Shown in pieces: positions 51,870 to 61,378 of a stretch of 64,000 nucleotides of DNA. Origin of the DNA: Syntrophaceae bacterium (lineage in GTDB: Bacteria > Desulfobacterota > Syntrophia > Syntrophales > PHBD01); assembly GCA_013177825.1 (NCBI GenBank), contig JABLXX010000002.1, positions 1-64,000 on the forward strand, in the 5' to 3' direction. A program made the position numbers and the translations under genes. Numbering within the stretch: position 1 is the first letter of the stretch; each line of letters begins with the position of its first letter. The notes under the pieces are model-generated. The model searched no databases. It was not told where the DNA came from and was given only the letters and a program-made list of their open reading frames with translations.

Positions 51870-51898
51870 ACCATATAGAACGAGCGTTCTATTGTCAA
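51870..51898 (-). promoter_or_regulatory. lexA promoter with embedded palindromic operator
   Basis: On the minus strand TTGACA (51898-51893) and TATGGT (51875-51870) are 17 bases apart. The spacer holds a perfect 7-2-7 palindrome TAGAACGCTCGTTCTA (51876-51891), containing GAAC-N4-GTTC, the form of Gram-positive-type SOS boxes. This is good evidence for LexA autorepression. Confidence 0.8.
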
Positions 51899-52607
51899 GA
51901 AAAAAAGCGGGGAGGACCCGCAGGACCTCCCGGAGGGCGAAAACGGAGATGCCGTTGCCCGCCAGGTGCCAGCATTTCCGAAGGCTCATTCCCTCGGGCC
52001 AGCGGAACTCCCCGGGAAAGTCCGGGAGCCGGACGATTTCAGTGGGCGAAAATTGAAGGACGTGCCGCAACGGTCAAGCTGCCGATTCCACAGGACAGTT
52101 CCGGGACGTTCAATGGCCGACGACCCTCCCGCCGCGAGGCGATGTTTTCTTTTCAGGGATGGTTATGATAGCATTCAACCCTGCACGGTGTCCCGAAAAG
52201 AGTCCGGAGGCCGCGTCCTTCCGGGAGAAGATCCATGGATCGCGGAAAGGCTCCGGGGCTGTACCCCGAAACGGATTTCCGGACTTCCGGTTCAACGGGC
52301 GGAGCGGGAAAGCGATGAGACCTCCCCCGGAGCCGCCCGCATTCTTGACAAACCCGGCCGGGATGGCCAAATTCCTGAGACAGCAAGCGGCGGGGGCGCG
52401 ATCTTTGCCCCCATTTCACAGTGTCATTCGGTTCACAATCGGGAATTTTGCATGAAGACGTACCCCGGAGTCGCCCCCATCTTCGATTCGGCGACGCAGG
52501 AGCGCAATGCCGGCGGGTGATGCACCGGCCCGCCCGGACCGTCATCGTTTCACCCTGCCCTCAGGGCAGGGCATCCCAGGAAAAAAATCCACAAGGAGGC
52601 TGAATCA
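51899..52607. other. Intergenic stretch before rubrerythrin
   Basis: This 709-bp gap holds no frame that I can support as a gene. It should contain the rubrerythrin promoter and the region upstream of lexA. AAGGAGGC before 52608 is the rubrerythrin ribosome site. Confidence 0.5.
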
Positions 52608-53186
52608 ATGTCCAAATCGCTGAAGGGAACCAGAACGGAGAAGAACCTGCTGGCCGCATTCGCCGGCGAGTCCCAGGCCAGGAACCGCTATACCTACTTC
52701 GCCAGCGCGGCCAGGAAGGAGGGCTTCGAGCAGATCGCCAACATCTTCCTGGAGACGGCGGAGAACGAGAAGGAGCACGCCAAGGTGTTCTTCAAGCACC
52801 TCGAAGGCGGCGACGTGGAGATCACGGCCATGTACCCCGCCGGTGCAATCGGCAATACGAAAGCCAACCTGGAGGCCTCCGCCGCCGGTGAAAACATGGA
52901 GTGGACCACCCTCTACCAGGACTTCGCCAAAACCGCCAAAGAGGAGGGATTCCCGGAAGTATCCCGTTCCTTCGAGCAGATCGCCAAGGTGGAGCGCTTC
53001 CATGAAGCCCGCTACCGGAAACTCATCAACAACGTGGCCAATGGGGAAGTCTTCAAGAAAAAGCAGTCCGTGAAGTGGCACTGCATCAACTGCGGCTATG
53101 TCCATGAAGGCGAGGAACCGCCGAAGAGCTGCCCCGCCTGCCTGCATCCCCAGTCTTATTACGAGGTCCTGGCGGAGAACTTCTAG
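52608..53186 (+). CDS. rbr: Rubrerythrin
   Basis: A 192-residue non-haem iron peroxidase. The erythrin four-helix domain shows paired diiron ligands: [12 protein letters not shown] (Glu20), [14 protein letters not shown], and [17 protein letters not shown]-terminal rubredoxin domain has two Cys pairs, [12 protein letters not shown] and [10 protein letters not shown]. Rubrerythrin reduces hydrogen peroxide in the cytoplasm of anaerobes with electrons from rubredoxin. Complete and of normal length. It starts at ATG 52608 behind AAGGAGG. A terminator follows. Confidence 0.96.
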   Translation: MSKSLKGTRTEKNLLAAFAGESQARNRYTYFASAARKEGFEQIANIFLETAENEKEHAKVFFKHLEGGDVEITAMYPAGAIGNTKANLEASAAGENMEWTTLYQDFAKTAKEEGFPEVSRSFEQIAKVERFHEARYRKLINNVANGEVFKKKQSVKWHCINCGYVHEGEEPPKSCPACLHPQSYYEVLAENF

Positions 53187-53221
53187 GGAAAATAGGGGAA
53201 GTGTCCCTATCTTTCGAGCGG

Positions 53222-53258
53222 GCGGGAGGCCCGTGAGCCTCCCGCTCCGTTTCTTTGT
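53222..53258 (+). terminator. Rho-independent terminator after rubrerythrin
   Basis: GCGGGAGGC (53222-53230) pairs with GCCTCCCGC (53237-53245), followed by a T-rich run (TCCGTTTCTTTGTTTT). It lies 36 bp after the stop, and the next gene starts only 20 bp beyond, so that gene may have a promoter here or rely on readthrough. Confidence 0.8.
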
Positions 53259-53276
53259 TTTATTGCGGGGAAGCGG

Positions 53277-54137
53277 ATGCGGAATCTCTGGAAAAGCTTT
53301 TTCAACGAGCGCCTCCACATCGTCCTGAGCTCGCTGGCCCTGCTGTGGTGCTGGGACCGCATCCTTTCCATCGGCGTCCGGCCCGTGGACTATTTCATCG
53401 TGCCGCTCGCGGTGGCCTGCATCTGCCAGTGGAACCGCCTGACGGACCTCCGGGAAGACGCCGTCAACTGCCCGGAGGAACTGGAGGAGGCCCTGAAGCG
53501 GGAACCCCGCATCCGCTTCTTTTCCTATGCCGGCGGAGTGACGGCCATTGTGCTTGCCCTGGCCACCGATCCCACGTGGCCCGTGGCGGCCATCGTGGTA
53601 GCCGGGGCCGCCGTCGGATTCTTCTACAGCACCTCTCCCTGGCCGGGCCGCGCCACCCTGCGCATCAAGAATCTGTTCATCCTGAAAAACCTGAGCTCCG
53701 GCGTTGGCTGGACCCTGGGGCTCCTGGTGTACCCCGCCCTGCGGGCGGGCCATTCCCTGGACGGGCCTTTCTGGCTTGCCTCTGTCTACATGTTCCTGGC
53801 CGTTATGGCCCACGAGATCGTCTGGGACATGCGCGACGCGGCGGGAGACCGGGCGGCCGAGGTGCCGACTCTGCCCGTCGTGGCCGGCGTGGGGGCGACG
53901 AAGGCCATCGTCCTGGCGGCCATGATCGCTTTGGCGTCTCTCGTCGCGGTTTCCGTCGCGAGTCGTGTTGTTCCATCCTGGTGGCTTCTGCTGATTCCTC
54001 ACGCCGGCCTCTTGGCCGTCGTCACCGCCCAGTTCGACGGCTGGTTCCATTCGAGCCGTCTGGTCACATACCTTCTGGTCGTCATGACGACTGTCTTCAG
54101 CTTCGGGATGGGGCTTCTTGCGAGCCGCCTGTCCTGA
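53277..54137 (+). CDS. UbiA-superfamily prenyltransferase-like protein
   Basis: A 286-residue membrane protein with about eight hydrophobic segments. Two Asp-rich motifs typical of UbiA enzymes are present: NRLTDLREDAVN (about 53-64) in the first half and EIVWDMRDAAGDR (about 181-193) in the second. Family members transfer isoprenoid chains to aromatic or other acceptors. The acceptor here is unknown. The second motif is a good match, while the first is shifted from the usual NDxxD form. Start ATG 53277 with GGGGAAGCGG. No quinone-pathway neighbours are seen. Confidence 0.75.
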   Translation: MRNLWKSFFNERLHIVLSSLALLWCWDRILSIGVRPVDYFIVPLAVACICQWNRLTDLREDAVNCPEELEEALKREPRIRFFSYAGGVTAIVLALATDPTWPVAAIVVAGAAVGFFYSTSPWPGRATLRIKNLFILKNLSSGVGWTLGLLVYPALRAGHSLDGPFWLASVYMFLAVMAHEIVWDMRDAAGDRAAEVPTLPVVAGVGATKAIVLAAMIALASLVAVSVASRVVPSWWLLLIPHAGLLAVVTAQFDGWFHSSRLVTYLLVVMTTVFSFGMGLLASRLS

Positions 54138-54287
54138 GATTTTCCTTGTGGCCCCCCTGCGGATCTGTTAGGAATCACGCAATAAGTTCACGCCGTTCCG
54201 GCACTTCCGGGGTTTCCGGAACCACCCGTCTTCGATTCCCCGCCCGCCGGGAAGGCCGTCATTCCATGATCGTTCAAGGAGGTGCTC

Positions 54288-55100
54288 ATGTCGTCGCTTG
54301 TGTACGAAAAGGTAGGTGCCATTGCCAAGGTCGGACTGAACCGGCCGAAGGAAAAGAACGCCCTGGACCCCGGAATCCTGCTGGATCTGCACCGGACCTG
54401 GGAGGACATCAACCAGGATGCCTCCATCCGGGCGGTCATCCTCTATTCCTGCCTGGACGAGATCTTCTGCTCGGGCATGGACCTCAGGACGGCCATCCCC
54501 GTCCTCACCAAGGCCCGGGAACCGGAGAACGAGGCGGAGCGATGGCTCGTCCAGGTCGGGCCCCATGTCGGCGAGGCGATGCTGAAGCCCAGCATCGTCA
54601 AGAAGCCTGTCATCGCCGCCATCAACGGCTACTGCCTCACCGGGGGATTCGAGATGATCATGGGGGCGGACCTGCGCGTCGCCTCGGAGGACGCGATCTT
54701 CCAGATGCGGGAGGCGAGCCTGGGCATCATGCCGACCGGCGGCTCGAACGTCTACCTGCCCCGGATGCTGACGCCCTGCCGCGGCCTGGAGATCCTGCTG
54801 ACGGCGAACAACTTCAAGGCCCGGACCCTGTACGAATGGGGTTTCCTGAACCGCGTCGCCCCGGACCGCGACGGCATGATGAAGGACGCCATGGAGCTGG
54901 CGGAGCGCATCGCCGGAAACGGCCCTCTGGCCGTCCAGGGGATCATCCGCTGCTGGCGGGAGAGCCGGGACATCTCCTGGGCCGAGGCCTTCAAGAAGGA
55001 GCTGGACATCGGTATCCCCGTGTTTGGCAGCCAGGACGCCCGGGAGGGAATCCTGGCCCAGCGGGAGAAACGCAAACCGAATTTCCCCGGCAAGTATTGA
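54288..55100 (+). CDS. Enoyl-CoA hydratase/isomerase (crotonase) family protein
   Basis: A 270-residue crotonase-fold enzyme. The oxyanion-hole segments are seen in ILYSCLDEIFCSGMDLRTAI (about 48-67) and AINGYCLTGGFEMIMGADLR (about 109-128), with the Glu in GGFEMI in the usual catalytic place. A long PLAVQGIIRCWRES helix and a typical C-terminal segment follow. It hydrates or isomerises an enoyl-CoA, or uses another acyl-CoA. ATG 54288 is preferred over a GTG six bases upstream because AAGGAGG is correctly spaced from it. It does not sit in an obvious beta-oxidation operon. Confidence 0.9.
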   Translation: MSSLVYEKVGAIAKVGLNRPKEKNALDPGILLDLHRTWEDINQDASIRAVILYSCLDEIFCSGMDLRTAIPVLTKAREPENEAERWLVQVGPHVGEAMLKPSIVKKPVIAAINGYCLTGGFEMIMGADLRVASEDAIFQMREASLGIMPTGGSNVYLPRMLTPCRGLEILLTANNFKARTLYEWGFLNRVAPDRDGMMKDAMELAERIAGNGPLAVQGIIRCWRESRDISWAEAFKKELDIGIPVFGSQDAREGILAQREKRKPNFPGKY

Positions 55101-55255
55101 CCCTTTTCCCCGGCGGGGAGGGCGAATCCGGCCCCGATCTGTAATCCCGGCCCGGAGGCCGCCGTCAGGGCGGCTTCCGGGCTGCATTCTCCCTTTTCCC
55201 CTCCGGACCCGGACAGAGGCGGGGGGAAGGCTGTTCCCGTGCATACCCGTTTCCC

Positions 55256-56875
55256 ATGAAAGACCTCCTCTTCCTGGCTGCCGGCCTTCTGATCTTCCTT
55301 TACGGGATGCTGCGCCTCGGGGAGCAGGTGCAGCGGCTGTTCACGGTTCGCATCCGCCAGCTGATCCGCTACGCCGTCCGCCGGCCCCTCACGGGACTGC
55401 TGACGGGCATCACTGCGACGGTTTTCTTCCAGAGCAGCTCCGCCGTAACGGTTCTCACCATCGGCATGGTGAGCGCCGGCCTCATCACCTTCTACCAGTC
55501 TCTGGCCATCATTCTCGGCGCCGACATCGGGACGGTCCTGACGGTCCAGCTCGTTGTCTGGAAGGTGACGGACCTTTCGCCGATCCTCGTGATTATCGGA
55601 GGAACGCTCTGGTTTTCCGGGCGGGGCGGTTGGAAAACGGCAGGGGAGACGATTCTCTATTTCGGCCTGATCTTCTTCGGGCTCTACCTGGCCGGAATGG
55701 CGACGGCGCCGCTGAAGCAGGACGGGGATGTGGTCCGGTTCCTCCGGGAGGCGGAAAACCCGTTCCTGGGATTTGCCGTGGGCCTCGTCTTCACCGCCCT
55801 GGTCCACGCCTCCCTGATTCCCATCAGCCTTCTCGTCATCCTTGCCCAGCAGGACCTGGTGATCCTGGAAAACGCCCTGCCCATCGTCTTCGGTGCCAAC
55901 GTGGGAACCACCGCCACGGCCCTGCTGGCCGCCTGGGTGTCCTCCGTAAGCGGACGCCGGACAGCCGCCGCCCACTTCCTGTTCAAGCTCTGCGGCGCCG
56001 TGGTCTGCATGGCCGCCCTTCCGTGGGTGTCAGATCTGCTGAGGGCCGTCACGCCGCTGGTGGGCCAGCAGATCGTCTTCGGCCATCTCCTGTTCAACGT
56101 TTTCATCGTGGCGGTCTTCATCTTTTTCCTGAAGCCCTTTGCCGCCCTGGTGGAGCGGATCGTTCCCGGCCAGGAGGATGCGCTGCCCCTGTGGCCCGAA
56201 TTCCTTGACGAGCGGGATCTGGACAATCATGAAAAGGCCCTGGAGAATGTCCGCCGGGAACTGGGCCGGGAGGTCCTGCTGACGGAACGAATGGTGGAGC
56301 AGGTAAGCAGCCTCGTATTCGACTACCGGGAAGGGCTCCGGCGGGACATCGCTTACCTGGACGTTGTCGTAGACAACCTGCGCCGCGAGATCGTCGACTA
56401 TCTCCGGAGGCTCGCCGGCCGGGCCCTGGATCCCGGGCAGTCGAGGAAGGTTTTTGTCTACACCTCCGTGGCGGACGACATTGAGCGGATCGGGAATCAC
56501 GTTCTCATCATCGCCGACCTTTCCCGGGATAAGAGGGAGCGGGAGATCGCCTTCACGGAATTCGCCCGGCAGGAGCTGGACGGGATCGAGGGGCTGGTCA
56601 TGCAGAACCTGCAGGATGCGGCGGCCCTGATCGAGCATTTCGACCTCCCGCGGATTCAGGCCATGAGCCGGCGGGAGGATGAGATCGACGAAAAGGTCAA
56701 GCTGGCCCGCTTCCGCCACCTGGAGCGTTTCCACCGGGGGGTCTGCGTGGCCGAGGCGGGGCCGCTCTACATCGAGATGCTGATCCGGCTGGAGCGCATC
56801 AGCGATCACTGTGAAAATATCGCCGAGGCCGTGCAGGATCTGGCAAGCCCGGCTCCCCGTTCCTTCGAGCCATAG
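55256..56875 (+). CDS. Na+/phosphate cotransporter with PhoU-like C-terminal domain
   Basis: A 539-residue protein. The transporter part (about 1-310) has two PF02690 repeats, marked by FFQSSSAVTVLTIGMVSAG and GANVGTTATALLAAWVSSVS. The C-terminal part (about 320-530) is a PhoU-like helical bundle (IERIGNHVLIIADLSRDKRE; RLERISDHCENIAEAVQDL). It imports phosphate with sodium, and PhoU-like tails are thought to regulate it. Length is normal. It starts at ATG 55256 with weak ribosome-site sequence. Confidence 0.92.
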   Translation: MKDLLFLAAGLLIFLYGMLRLGEQVQRLFTVRIRQLIRYAVRRPLTGLLTGITATVFFQSSSAVTVLTIGMVSAGLITFYQSLAIILGADIGTVLTVQLVVWKVTDLSPILVIIGGTLWFSGRGGWKTAGETILYFGLIFFGLYLAGMATAPLKQDGDVVRFLREAENPFLGFAVGLVFTALVHASLIPISLLVILAQQDLVILENALPIVFGANVGTTATALLAAWVSSVSGRRTAAAHFLFKLCGAVVCMAALPWVSDLLRAVTPLVGQQIVFGHLLFNVFIVAVFIFFLKPFAALVERIVPGQEDALPLWPEFLDERDLDNHEKALENVRRELGREVLLTERMVEQVSSLVFDYREGLRRDIAYLDVVVDNLRREIVDYLRRLAGRALDPGQSRKVFVYTSVADDIERIGNHVLIIADLSRDKREREIAFTEFARQELDGIEGLVMQNLQDAAALIEHFDLPRIQAMSRREDEIDEKVKLARFRHLERFHRGVCVAEAGPLYIEMLIRLERISDHCENIAEAVQDLASPAPRSFEP

Positions 56876-56892
56876 AAAGAAAGGAGGTTCCC

Positions 56893-57498
56893 GTGAAGAT
56901 CACCAATCATCGGCTGGTGGGGGAGAGCGGGGAGGCGATCTCTTTCAGGAAGAGCCCGAATCAGTCCGGCAGCATATCACCACTGTACCTGATTCTGCAC
57001 TTCACCGCCGGCACGACGCTGGACGGAGCGGTCTCCTGGTTTCTGAATCCGGAGGCCCAGGCGTCCGCGCACCTGGTTGTCGGCCGCGACGGAGCCGTCG
57101 TACAGATGGTGTCCTTCAACCGGCGGGCGTGGCATGCCGGAAGAAGCGCCTGGGGCAACCTGGAGGGGCTGAATCAGTATTCCATCGGGATGGAGCTGGT
57201 GAACGCGGGCAAACTGAGGAAGCGGGCCGACGGGCAATGGGTGAACTGGGCGAATCGCGTGATTCCGGCCGATGAGGTGTCGACGGCGATGCACCGGCAT
57301 GAGAACGCCGAAGCGGGGTGGCATGAATACACCGAGGCGCAGATGGACGCCGCGCGCCGGGTCGCCGTCCTGCTGAACGCTTCCTATCGCTTCACGGACG
57401 TGTTGGGCCACGAGGACGTCAGCCCCGGCCGGAAGGTGGACCCGGGGCCGCTGTTCCCGCTGAACAGCTTTCGCTCCATCGTCCTCGGCCGGGCGTGA
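56893..57498 (+). CDS. N-acetylmuramoyl-L-alanine amidase (Amidase_2)
   Basis: A 201-residue AmpD/PGRP-type amidase. It shows zinc-ligand and substrate-site motifs LILHFTAGTT (His at about 36), SAHLVVGRDGAVVQMV, YSIGMELVNAG, and GHEDVSPGRKVDPGPLFPLN with a His and an Asp ligand. It cleaves the MurNAc-L-Ala bond of peptidoglycan fragments. No signal peptide is seen, so it may act in the cytoplasm like AmpD. It starts at ATG 56893 behind AAAGGAGG and lies 17 bp after the phosphate cotransporter, probably one transcript. Confidence 0.92.
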   Translation: MKITNHRLVGESGEAISFRKSPNQSGSISPLYLILHFTAGTTLDGAVSWFLNPEAQASAHLVVGRDGAVVQMVSFNRRAWHAGRSAWGNLEGLNQYSIGMELVNAGKLRKRADGQWVNWANRVIPADEVSTAMHRHENAEAGWHEYTEAQMDAARRVAVLLNASYRFTDVLGHEDVSPGRKVDPGPLFPLNSFRSIVLGRA

Positions 57499-57669
57499 CG
57501 GGCCGTTTCCCTGCTTCTGCCGGCTGCCGGTACGTCGTGCTCGTCTCCTCGGTAAAGCGGGAAAGCGCTTCCGGCTTCTATCGAGGGCTGGGATATGCTG
57601 CAGACCCGTACAGGGCCTTCAAGAGATACCTGGAACCAGGGCGATAGCAGCCGGTGCGGAAACCCAACC

Positions 57670-58779
57670 CTATTTCAGCCGTCCCGTTATGTCCTGAACG
57701 ACCTCGGCATCGCCGTAGAGCGGGATCATCTTCGTCCTGCCGCCGCTGAAATCGAGCTGCTTCAGGTCGATCTTCCGGAGGGTATAGCTGTCGTAGGTCC
57801 GGAAGTAGAAGATCCGGTTCGTGATGTCCCGGAAGGATGCCCACTGTGTCGTCGAGCTTGCCGTGATGCTTTTGTCGGGTCCCCTGGTTACGGACATTCC
57901 TTTTACGATATGGAGAGCGCTGACGATGTGCTCGGCGAGGTTGAGGGCCTGCATCGCGTTTTCCGGGGGATCGGCGAAACGGGTCATGACGGCCATGCGC
58001 ACGAAGCGGCTCGGCGGCGTGATGTCGCCGGGGAGCCCCAGCATCCCGGAGCCGCCCCCGGTAGGCCGGGTCTCGATGCCGGCAAAATTCTGCGTTGTCC
58101 GCTGATCGCTGGTCATGCCGACATAGTTCCGGAGGTTGGTCACCATCCAGGGAAAGTTCGGGGAGTTGGTCATGAAGCCCAGCGGGTTTTCGTAGATCCG
58201 GAGCTCGCCCCGCTCGTATTCGACCACGACGCAGCCCCCCTTCACGTCGTAAAGGATGAAGTGGCCCGGGGGCGCCTTTCCCATCTGCGGCACCTCCAGG
58301 GCAAAGACCCTGACGCTTCGGATTGCTTCGGTCGCTTCCCCCACCGTGGCGAAACGGCCGAGAATCCAGGAGCCGACCATCATGTGGGCCAGGGCCTTGT
58401 CCCGCTCCCGGGGACCCACATCCTGGTACCGGGTGTCGACCTCGAACCACAGGGCGCTGAAGGTGAGACCCGCCTCGTTCATGCCGTCCGTGACGGCCTC
58501 CTCGATGCCGAAAACGTTCGTCGCCACGTACCCGTAGCGCGACGTCCAGGTCAGTCCCGCTTTGGCGTCCGGCGCCGGGCTGACAAATTTCCGGCCGCGG
58601 GGAACCAGGATGAGTCCGGGTTTCAGGTCGCTGCCGAACTCCATCGTCCGGCCGCTCATGATCGTCCCGTCCTTCGCGGTGACGCGGAAAACGGAACAGG
58701 CTTCCGCGAGAGGGGCCGACAGGGCGGCCGTCAGCAGGGCCAGTCCGCAGATGAGGAACGCCTTCGCGATGGTTCGCAT
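57670..58779 (-). CDS. Exported choloylglycine hydrolase-family (Ntn) protein
   Basis: A 369-residue Ntn-hydrolase of the bile-salt hydrolase/penicillin V acylase family. The signal peptide ends AEA|CSVFRV, so cleavage after residue 27 would expose Cys28, the expected N-terminal nucleophile. Other active-site regions are present: GRTMEFGSDL (Arg), LTFSALWF, MTNSPNFPWM (Asn), and SITASSTTQWASFRD with the late Arg. It hydrolyses an amide bond. Signalling lactones or N-acyl amino acids are possible substrates. Start ATG 58779 with AAGGAGG. It is followed by no same-strand neighbour. Confidence 0.9.
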   Translation of the reverse strand: MRTIAKAFLICGLALLTAALSAPLAEACSVFRVTAKDGTIMSGRTMEFGSDLKPGLILVPRGRKFVSPAPDAKAGLTWTSRYGYVATNVFGIEEAVTDGMNEAGLTFSALWFEVDTRYQDVGPRERDKALAHMMVGSWILGRFATVGEATEAIRSVRVFALEVPQMGKAPPGHFILYDVKGGCVVVEYERGELRIYENPLGFMTNSPNFPWMVTNLRNYVGMTSDQRTTQNFAGIETRPTGGGSGMLGLPGDITPPSRFVRMAVMTRFADPPENAMQALNLAEHIVSALHIVKGMSVTRGPDKSITASSTTQWASFRDITNRIFYFRTYDSYTLRKIDLKQLDFSGGRTKMIPLYGDAEVVQDITGRLK

Positions 58780-59086
58780 GAAATCCTCCTTGAACGGTGC
58801 GATGGATTCGGCCGCCGGGACCTGCGGGCATCTTCCGCCGGGGGCATGAATGGCCGCCCCGCCCGTGGAATACGGTTCCGGTCCGGTCGCATCGGGTGAT
58901 GATGGACGATACCGACTTTCGGAACGATATGAGCCCTTTTTTTCCCCGTGTCAACAGCGGGCGCGTCCATTTCCAGCGATTTCTTCTGCATCGATGCCCG
59001 AATGCCGCATTTGTCCCATGCCCGGAGGATGGCGGGCCGTGAGGGGGCCGGGAAGGATTGGATTCATCCCGTCGGCTGGAACGTCT
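58780..59086. other. Intergenic stretch without a supported gene
   Basis: This is the gap between the end of the sensor kinase (59087, leftward) and the start of the choloylglycine hydrolase gene (58779, leftward). The hydrolase promoter should lie here. No gene or strong hairpin is seen. Confidence 0.5.
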
Positions 59087-60508
59087 TCAGGAGGTGCTTC
59101 TTCCGGGATCGGCGGCGCCGTTGCCGGCGGGAAGGGAGATTTCCACAAGAAGGCCGCCTCCCGGGGCGTTAGCGGCCCGAACGGTGCCGCCGTGAAGGCG
59201 GACGGCCTTCTCCGTGATGGCGAGGCCCAGGCCGGTCCCGCCGCTTTCCCTTTCCCGCCCCTCCCCGACGCGGTAGAAGGGCCGGAAGAGATTGGGGATC
59301 GCTTCCTCGGGCACCCCCTTTCCGTGGTCCCGGATGACGATGACGGCCTCGGTGCCGGAAGGAATCTCCGTGCAGCGGAGAGAGATCTCCACGTCGGTTC
59401 CTTCCCTGCTGTAGCGAACGGCATTTCTCACGACGTTGTCGATGGCCCGCCTGAGCAGGTTCCGGTGCCCGTTCACGAAACAGGGTTCAAGGGCTGTAAT
59501 CTTCAAGCCCCGCCTGATTCCCTCCGCCTCGAACGCAGCGTCTTCGGCGATCTCCCGGACCATCTCTACCATGTCGACGTCCGCCCTGTCCGCTTCCGTA
59601 ATCCCCGTTTCGGCCTGGTTCAGCGTCAGGATGTGGCCGATCATCTCGTTCAGGCGGCCCGCTTCAAGCTCGATCCGGTCGAGCCATTTGTCCGCTTCCC
59701 GATCCGCCTTTTCTCGGCAGAGTTCAAGGGCCAGATTGAGGCGTGCCAGGGGGGAGCGAAGCTCGTGGGATATGTCCCGGAGGAGCGTGCGCTGGGCGTT
59801 CAGCAGGGAGGCGATGCGCTCCGCCATGAGGTCGAAATCCCGGGCCAGCCGGGAGGTCTCGTCGCTTCTTTTCCCGAGGGCGGGGGCGACGCGAACCTCC
59901 AGGTTGCCGGCGGCGAATTCCCGGGCTGCTACGCCGATCTTCAGGATGGGCACGGTCAGGTAACGCGCCAGGAGATAACAGATGAAGCCCGATACCAGGA
60001 GGACCACCAGCAGCCGGACCGCGATTTCCGACCGGGACAGGGGACCGTTGGGACGGTGCGGCCGACCGGGCATGGTGGATTCCAGGGTGTACGTCCTGCC
60101 GTCCGATCCCCGCAGCGTGAAGGATTCGCGCCGTTCGCCGCCGGCGGCAACCGGGGTGTCCCGTCCGTCTATCCGCCCCGGGGCCGCCGCCGATTCCGAT
60201 CCGGTTGTTTCGAGCCCTTTCAGGAGGTCGCGGCCTCTCCCGTCGAGAAACCGAACCGGGGCGCCGGGGATTTCCCGGAGGCGGCCGGCGAATTCGCGAA
60301 GGGCCTTGAGTCCTTCCCGCTCATGGATCCAGGCCAGCGCCTGGGCATGCACGGCCAGGGGAGGGACGGGCATGGGGGGGTGGTCCTTGCGGAAAGGACC
60401 CGAACCGGTCATCCAGTCCACAGCCAGCACCGCCCCGACCATGATGACCGTCGTCACCCAGAAGGACAGGCAGATCTTGATAAACAGGCTGTTTCTAAAC
60501 TTGTTCAT
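59087..60508 (-). CDS. CpxA-like membrane sensor histidine kinase
   Basis: A 473-residue kinase. TM1 is at about 10-31, a periplasmic region at about 32-160, TM2 at about 162-182 and HAMP at about 183-235 (LTVPILKIGVAAREFAAGNL). HisKA has His248 in LLRDISHELRSPLARL, and the ATPase has NVVRNAVRYSREGTD and SGGTGLGLAITEKAVRLHGG. Layout and the RDISHELRSPL motif are those of CpxA-type kinases. It lies 20 bp after its response regulator. It probably senses envelope stress, but the signal is not shown. Confidence 0.9.
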   Translation of the reverse strand: MNKFRNSLFIKICLSFWVTTVIMVGAVLAVDWMTGSGPFRKDHPPMPVPPLAVHAQALAWIHEREGLKALREFAGRLREIPGAPVRFLDGRGRDLLKGLETTGSESAAAPGRIDGRDTPVAAGGERRESFTLRGSDGRTYTLESTMPGRPHRPNGPLSRSEIAVRLLVVLLVSGFICYLLARYLTVPILKIGVAAREFAAGNLEVRVAPALGKRSDETSRLARDFDLMAERIASLLNAQRTLLRDISHELRSPLARLNLALELCREKADREADKWLDRIELEAGRLNEMIGHILTLNQAETGITEADRADVDMVEMVREIAEDAAFEAEGIRRGLKITALEPCFVNGHRNLLRRAIDNVVRNAVRYSREGTDVEISLRCTEIPSGTEAVIVIRDHGKGVPEEAIPNLFRPFYRVGEGRERESGGTGLGLAITEKAVRLHGGTVRAANAPGGGLLVEISLPAGNGAADPGRSTS

Positions 60509-60528
60509 CCGTGCAGCTCCATGATCTT

Positions 60529-61263
60529 TCAGCCCTTCGATCCGGAATGCGCCGGCAGGACGTAAATGTAGCCTGAGCCACGGACGGATTTGATCCGGTC
60601 CCGGTTTCCGTTTTCCCGCCCCAGTTTTTTCCGGAGCTTGCTGACATGAACGTCGATGCTCCGGTCATACGGAGTCAGGGAACGGCCCAGGACCGTCTGG
60701 GTCAGCTCATCCCGCGTCACGATATGCCCCGCCCTGCCCAGCAGGATTTCAAGGAGGCTGAACTCGGCGGCGGTCAGGTTGACGGGCTCGCCGTCACGAA
60801 GCACGGTGCGCGTTCCCGTCTCCATTTCCACGTCTCCCACATGGTGCCGGATCGTTGCCGCGACCATCGAGGACTTTCCCGGCGGATCGCCCGAGCGTCG
60901 AAGAATGGCGCGGAGCCGGGCGACCAGTTCCCGCGGGTTGAACGGCTTGGGGAGATAGTCATCCGCTCCCATTTCCAGGCCGACGATCCGGTCGACGTCG
61001 TCGCCCCTTGCGGTCAGCATCAGGACCGGCGTGTCGGTGTGGGTGCGGATCCGCTTGAGCACGTCGAAACCGTTCTGCGCGCCCGGGAGCATGACATCGA
61101 GCACGATGATGCCGTATGATCCGGCCAGCACCCTTGCCAGTCCCGTTTCCCCGTCATATGCCGCCTCGACGAGGAATCCCTCGCGGGTGAGGTATTCGTC
61201 CAGCAGCTCGCACAGGTCCCTGTCGTCGTCGATCACCAGAATGAGCTTTTTCATGGGTGTCAT
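60529..61263 (-). CDS. CpxR-like OmpR-family response regulator
   Basis: A 244-residue regulator. The receiver (about 5-120) has the acidic DDD at 12-14, Asp56 (IIVLDVMLPGAQNG) and DYLPKPFNPREL. The winged helix has LTAAEFSLLEILLGRAGHIV, RSIDVHVSKLRKKLGR and VRGSGYIYV. ATG 61263 is chosen because GGAGGAATTCC is upstream and the receiver follows directly. It is operon partner of the kinase at 59087. A near-consensus CpxR-type box lies between this gene and the divergent EF-hand gene. Confidence 0.92.
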   Translation of the reverse strand: MTPMKKLILVIDDDRDLCELLDEYLTREGFLVEAAYDGETGLARVLAGSYGIIVLDVMLPGAQNGFDVLKRIRTHTDTPVLMLTARGDDVDRIVGLEMGADDYLPKPFNPRELVARLRAILRRSGDPPGKSSMVAATIRHHVGDVEMETGTRTVLRDGEPVNLTAAEFSLLEILLGRAGHIVTRDELTQTVLGRSLTPYDRSIDVHVSKLRKKLGRENGNRDRIKSVRGSGYIYVLPAHSGSKG

Positions 61264-61378
61264 GGAATTCCTCCTGCCCGGCAAGAATTGCCGTCCTCTT
61301 TTTCCGGCTGCGGAAGCAGTGTCCCTCCTCCCACGCTCCGGAGATAACGTCTCATGGCACAGATTGAGACTACGGATT

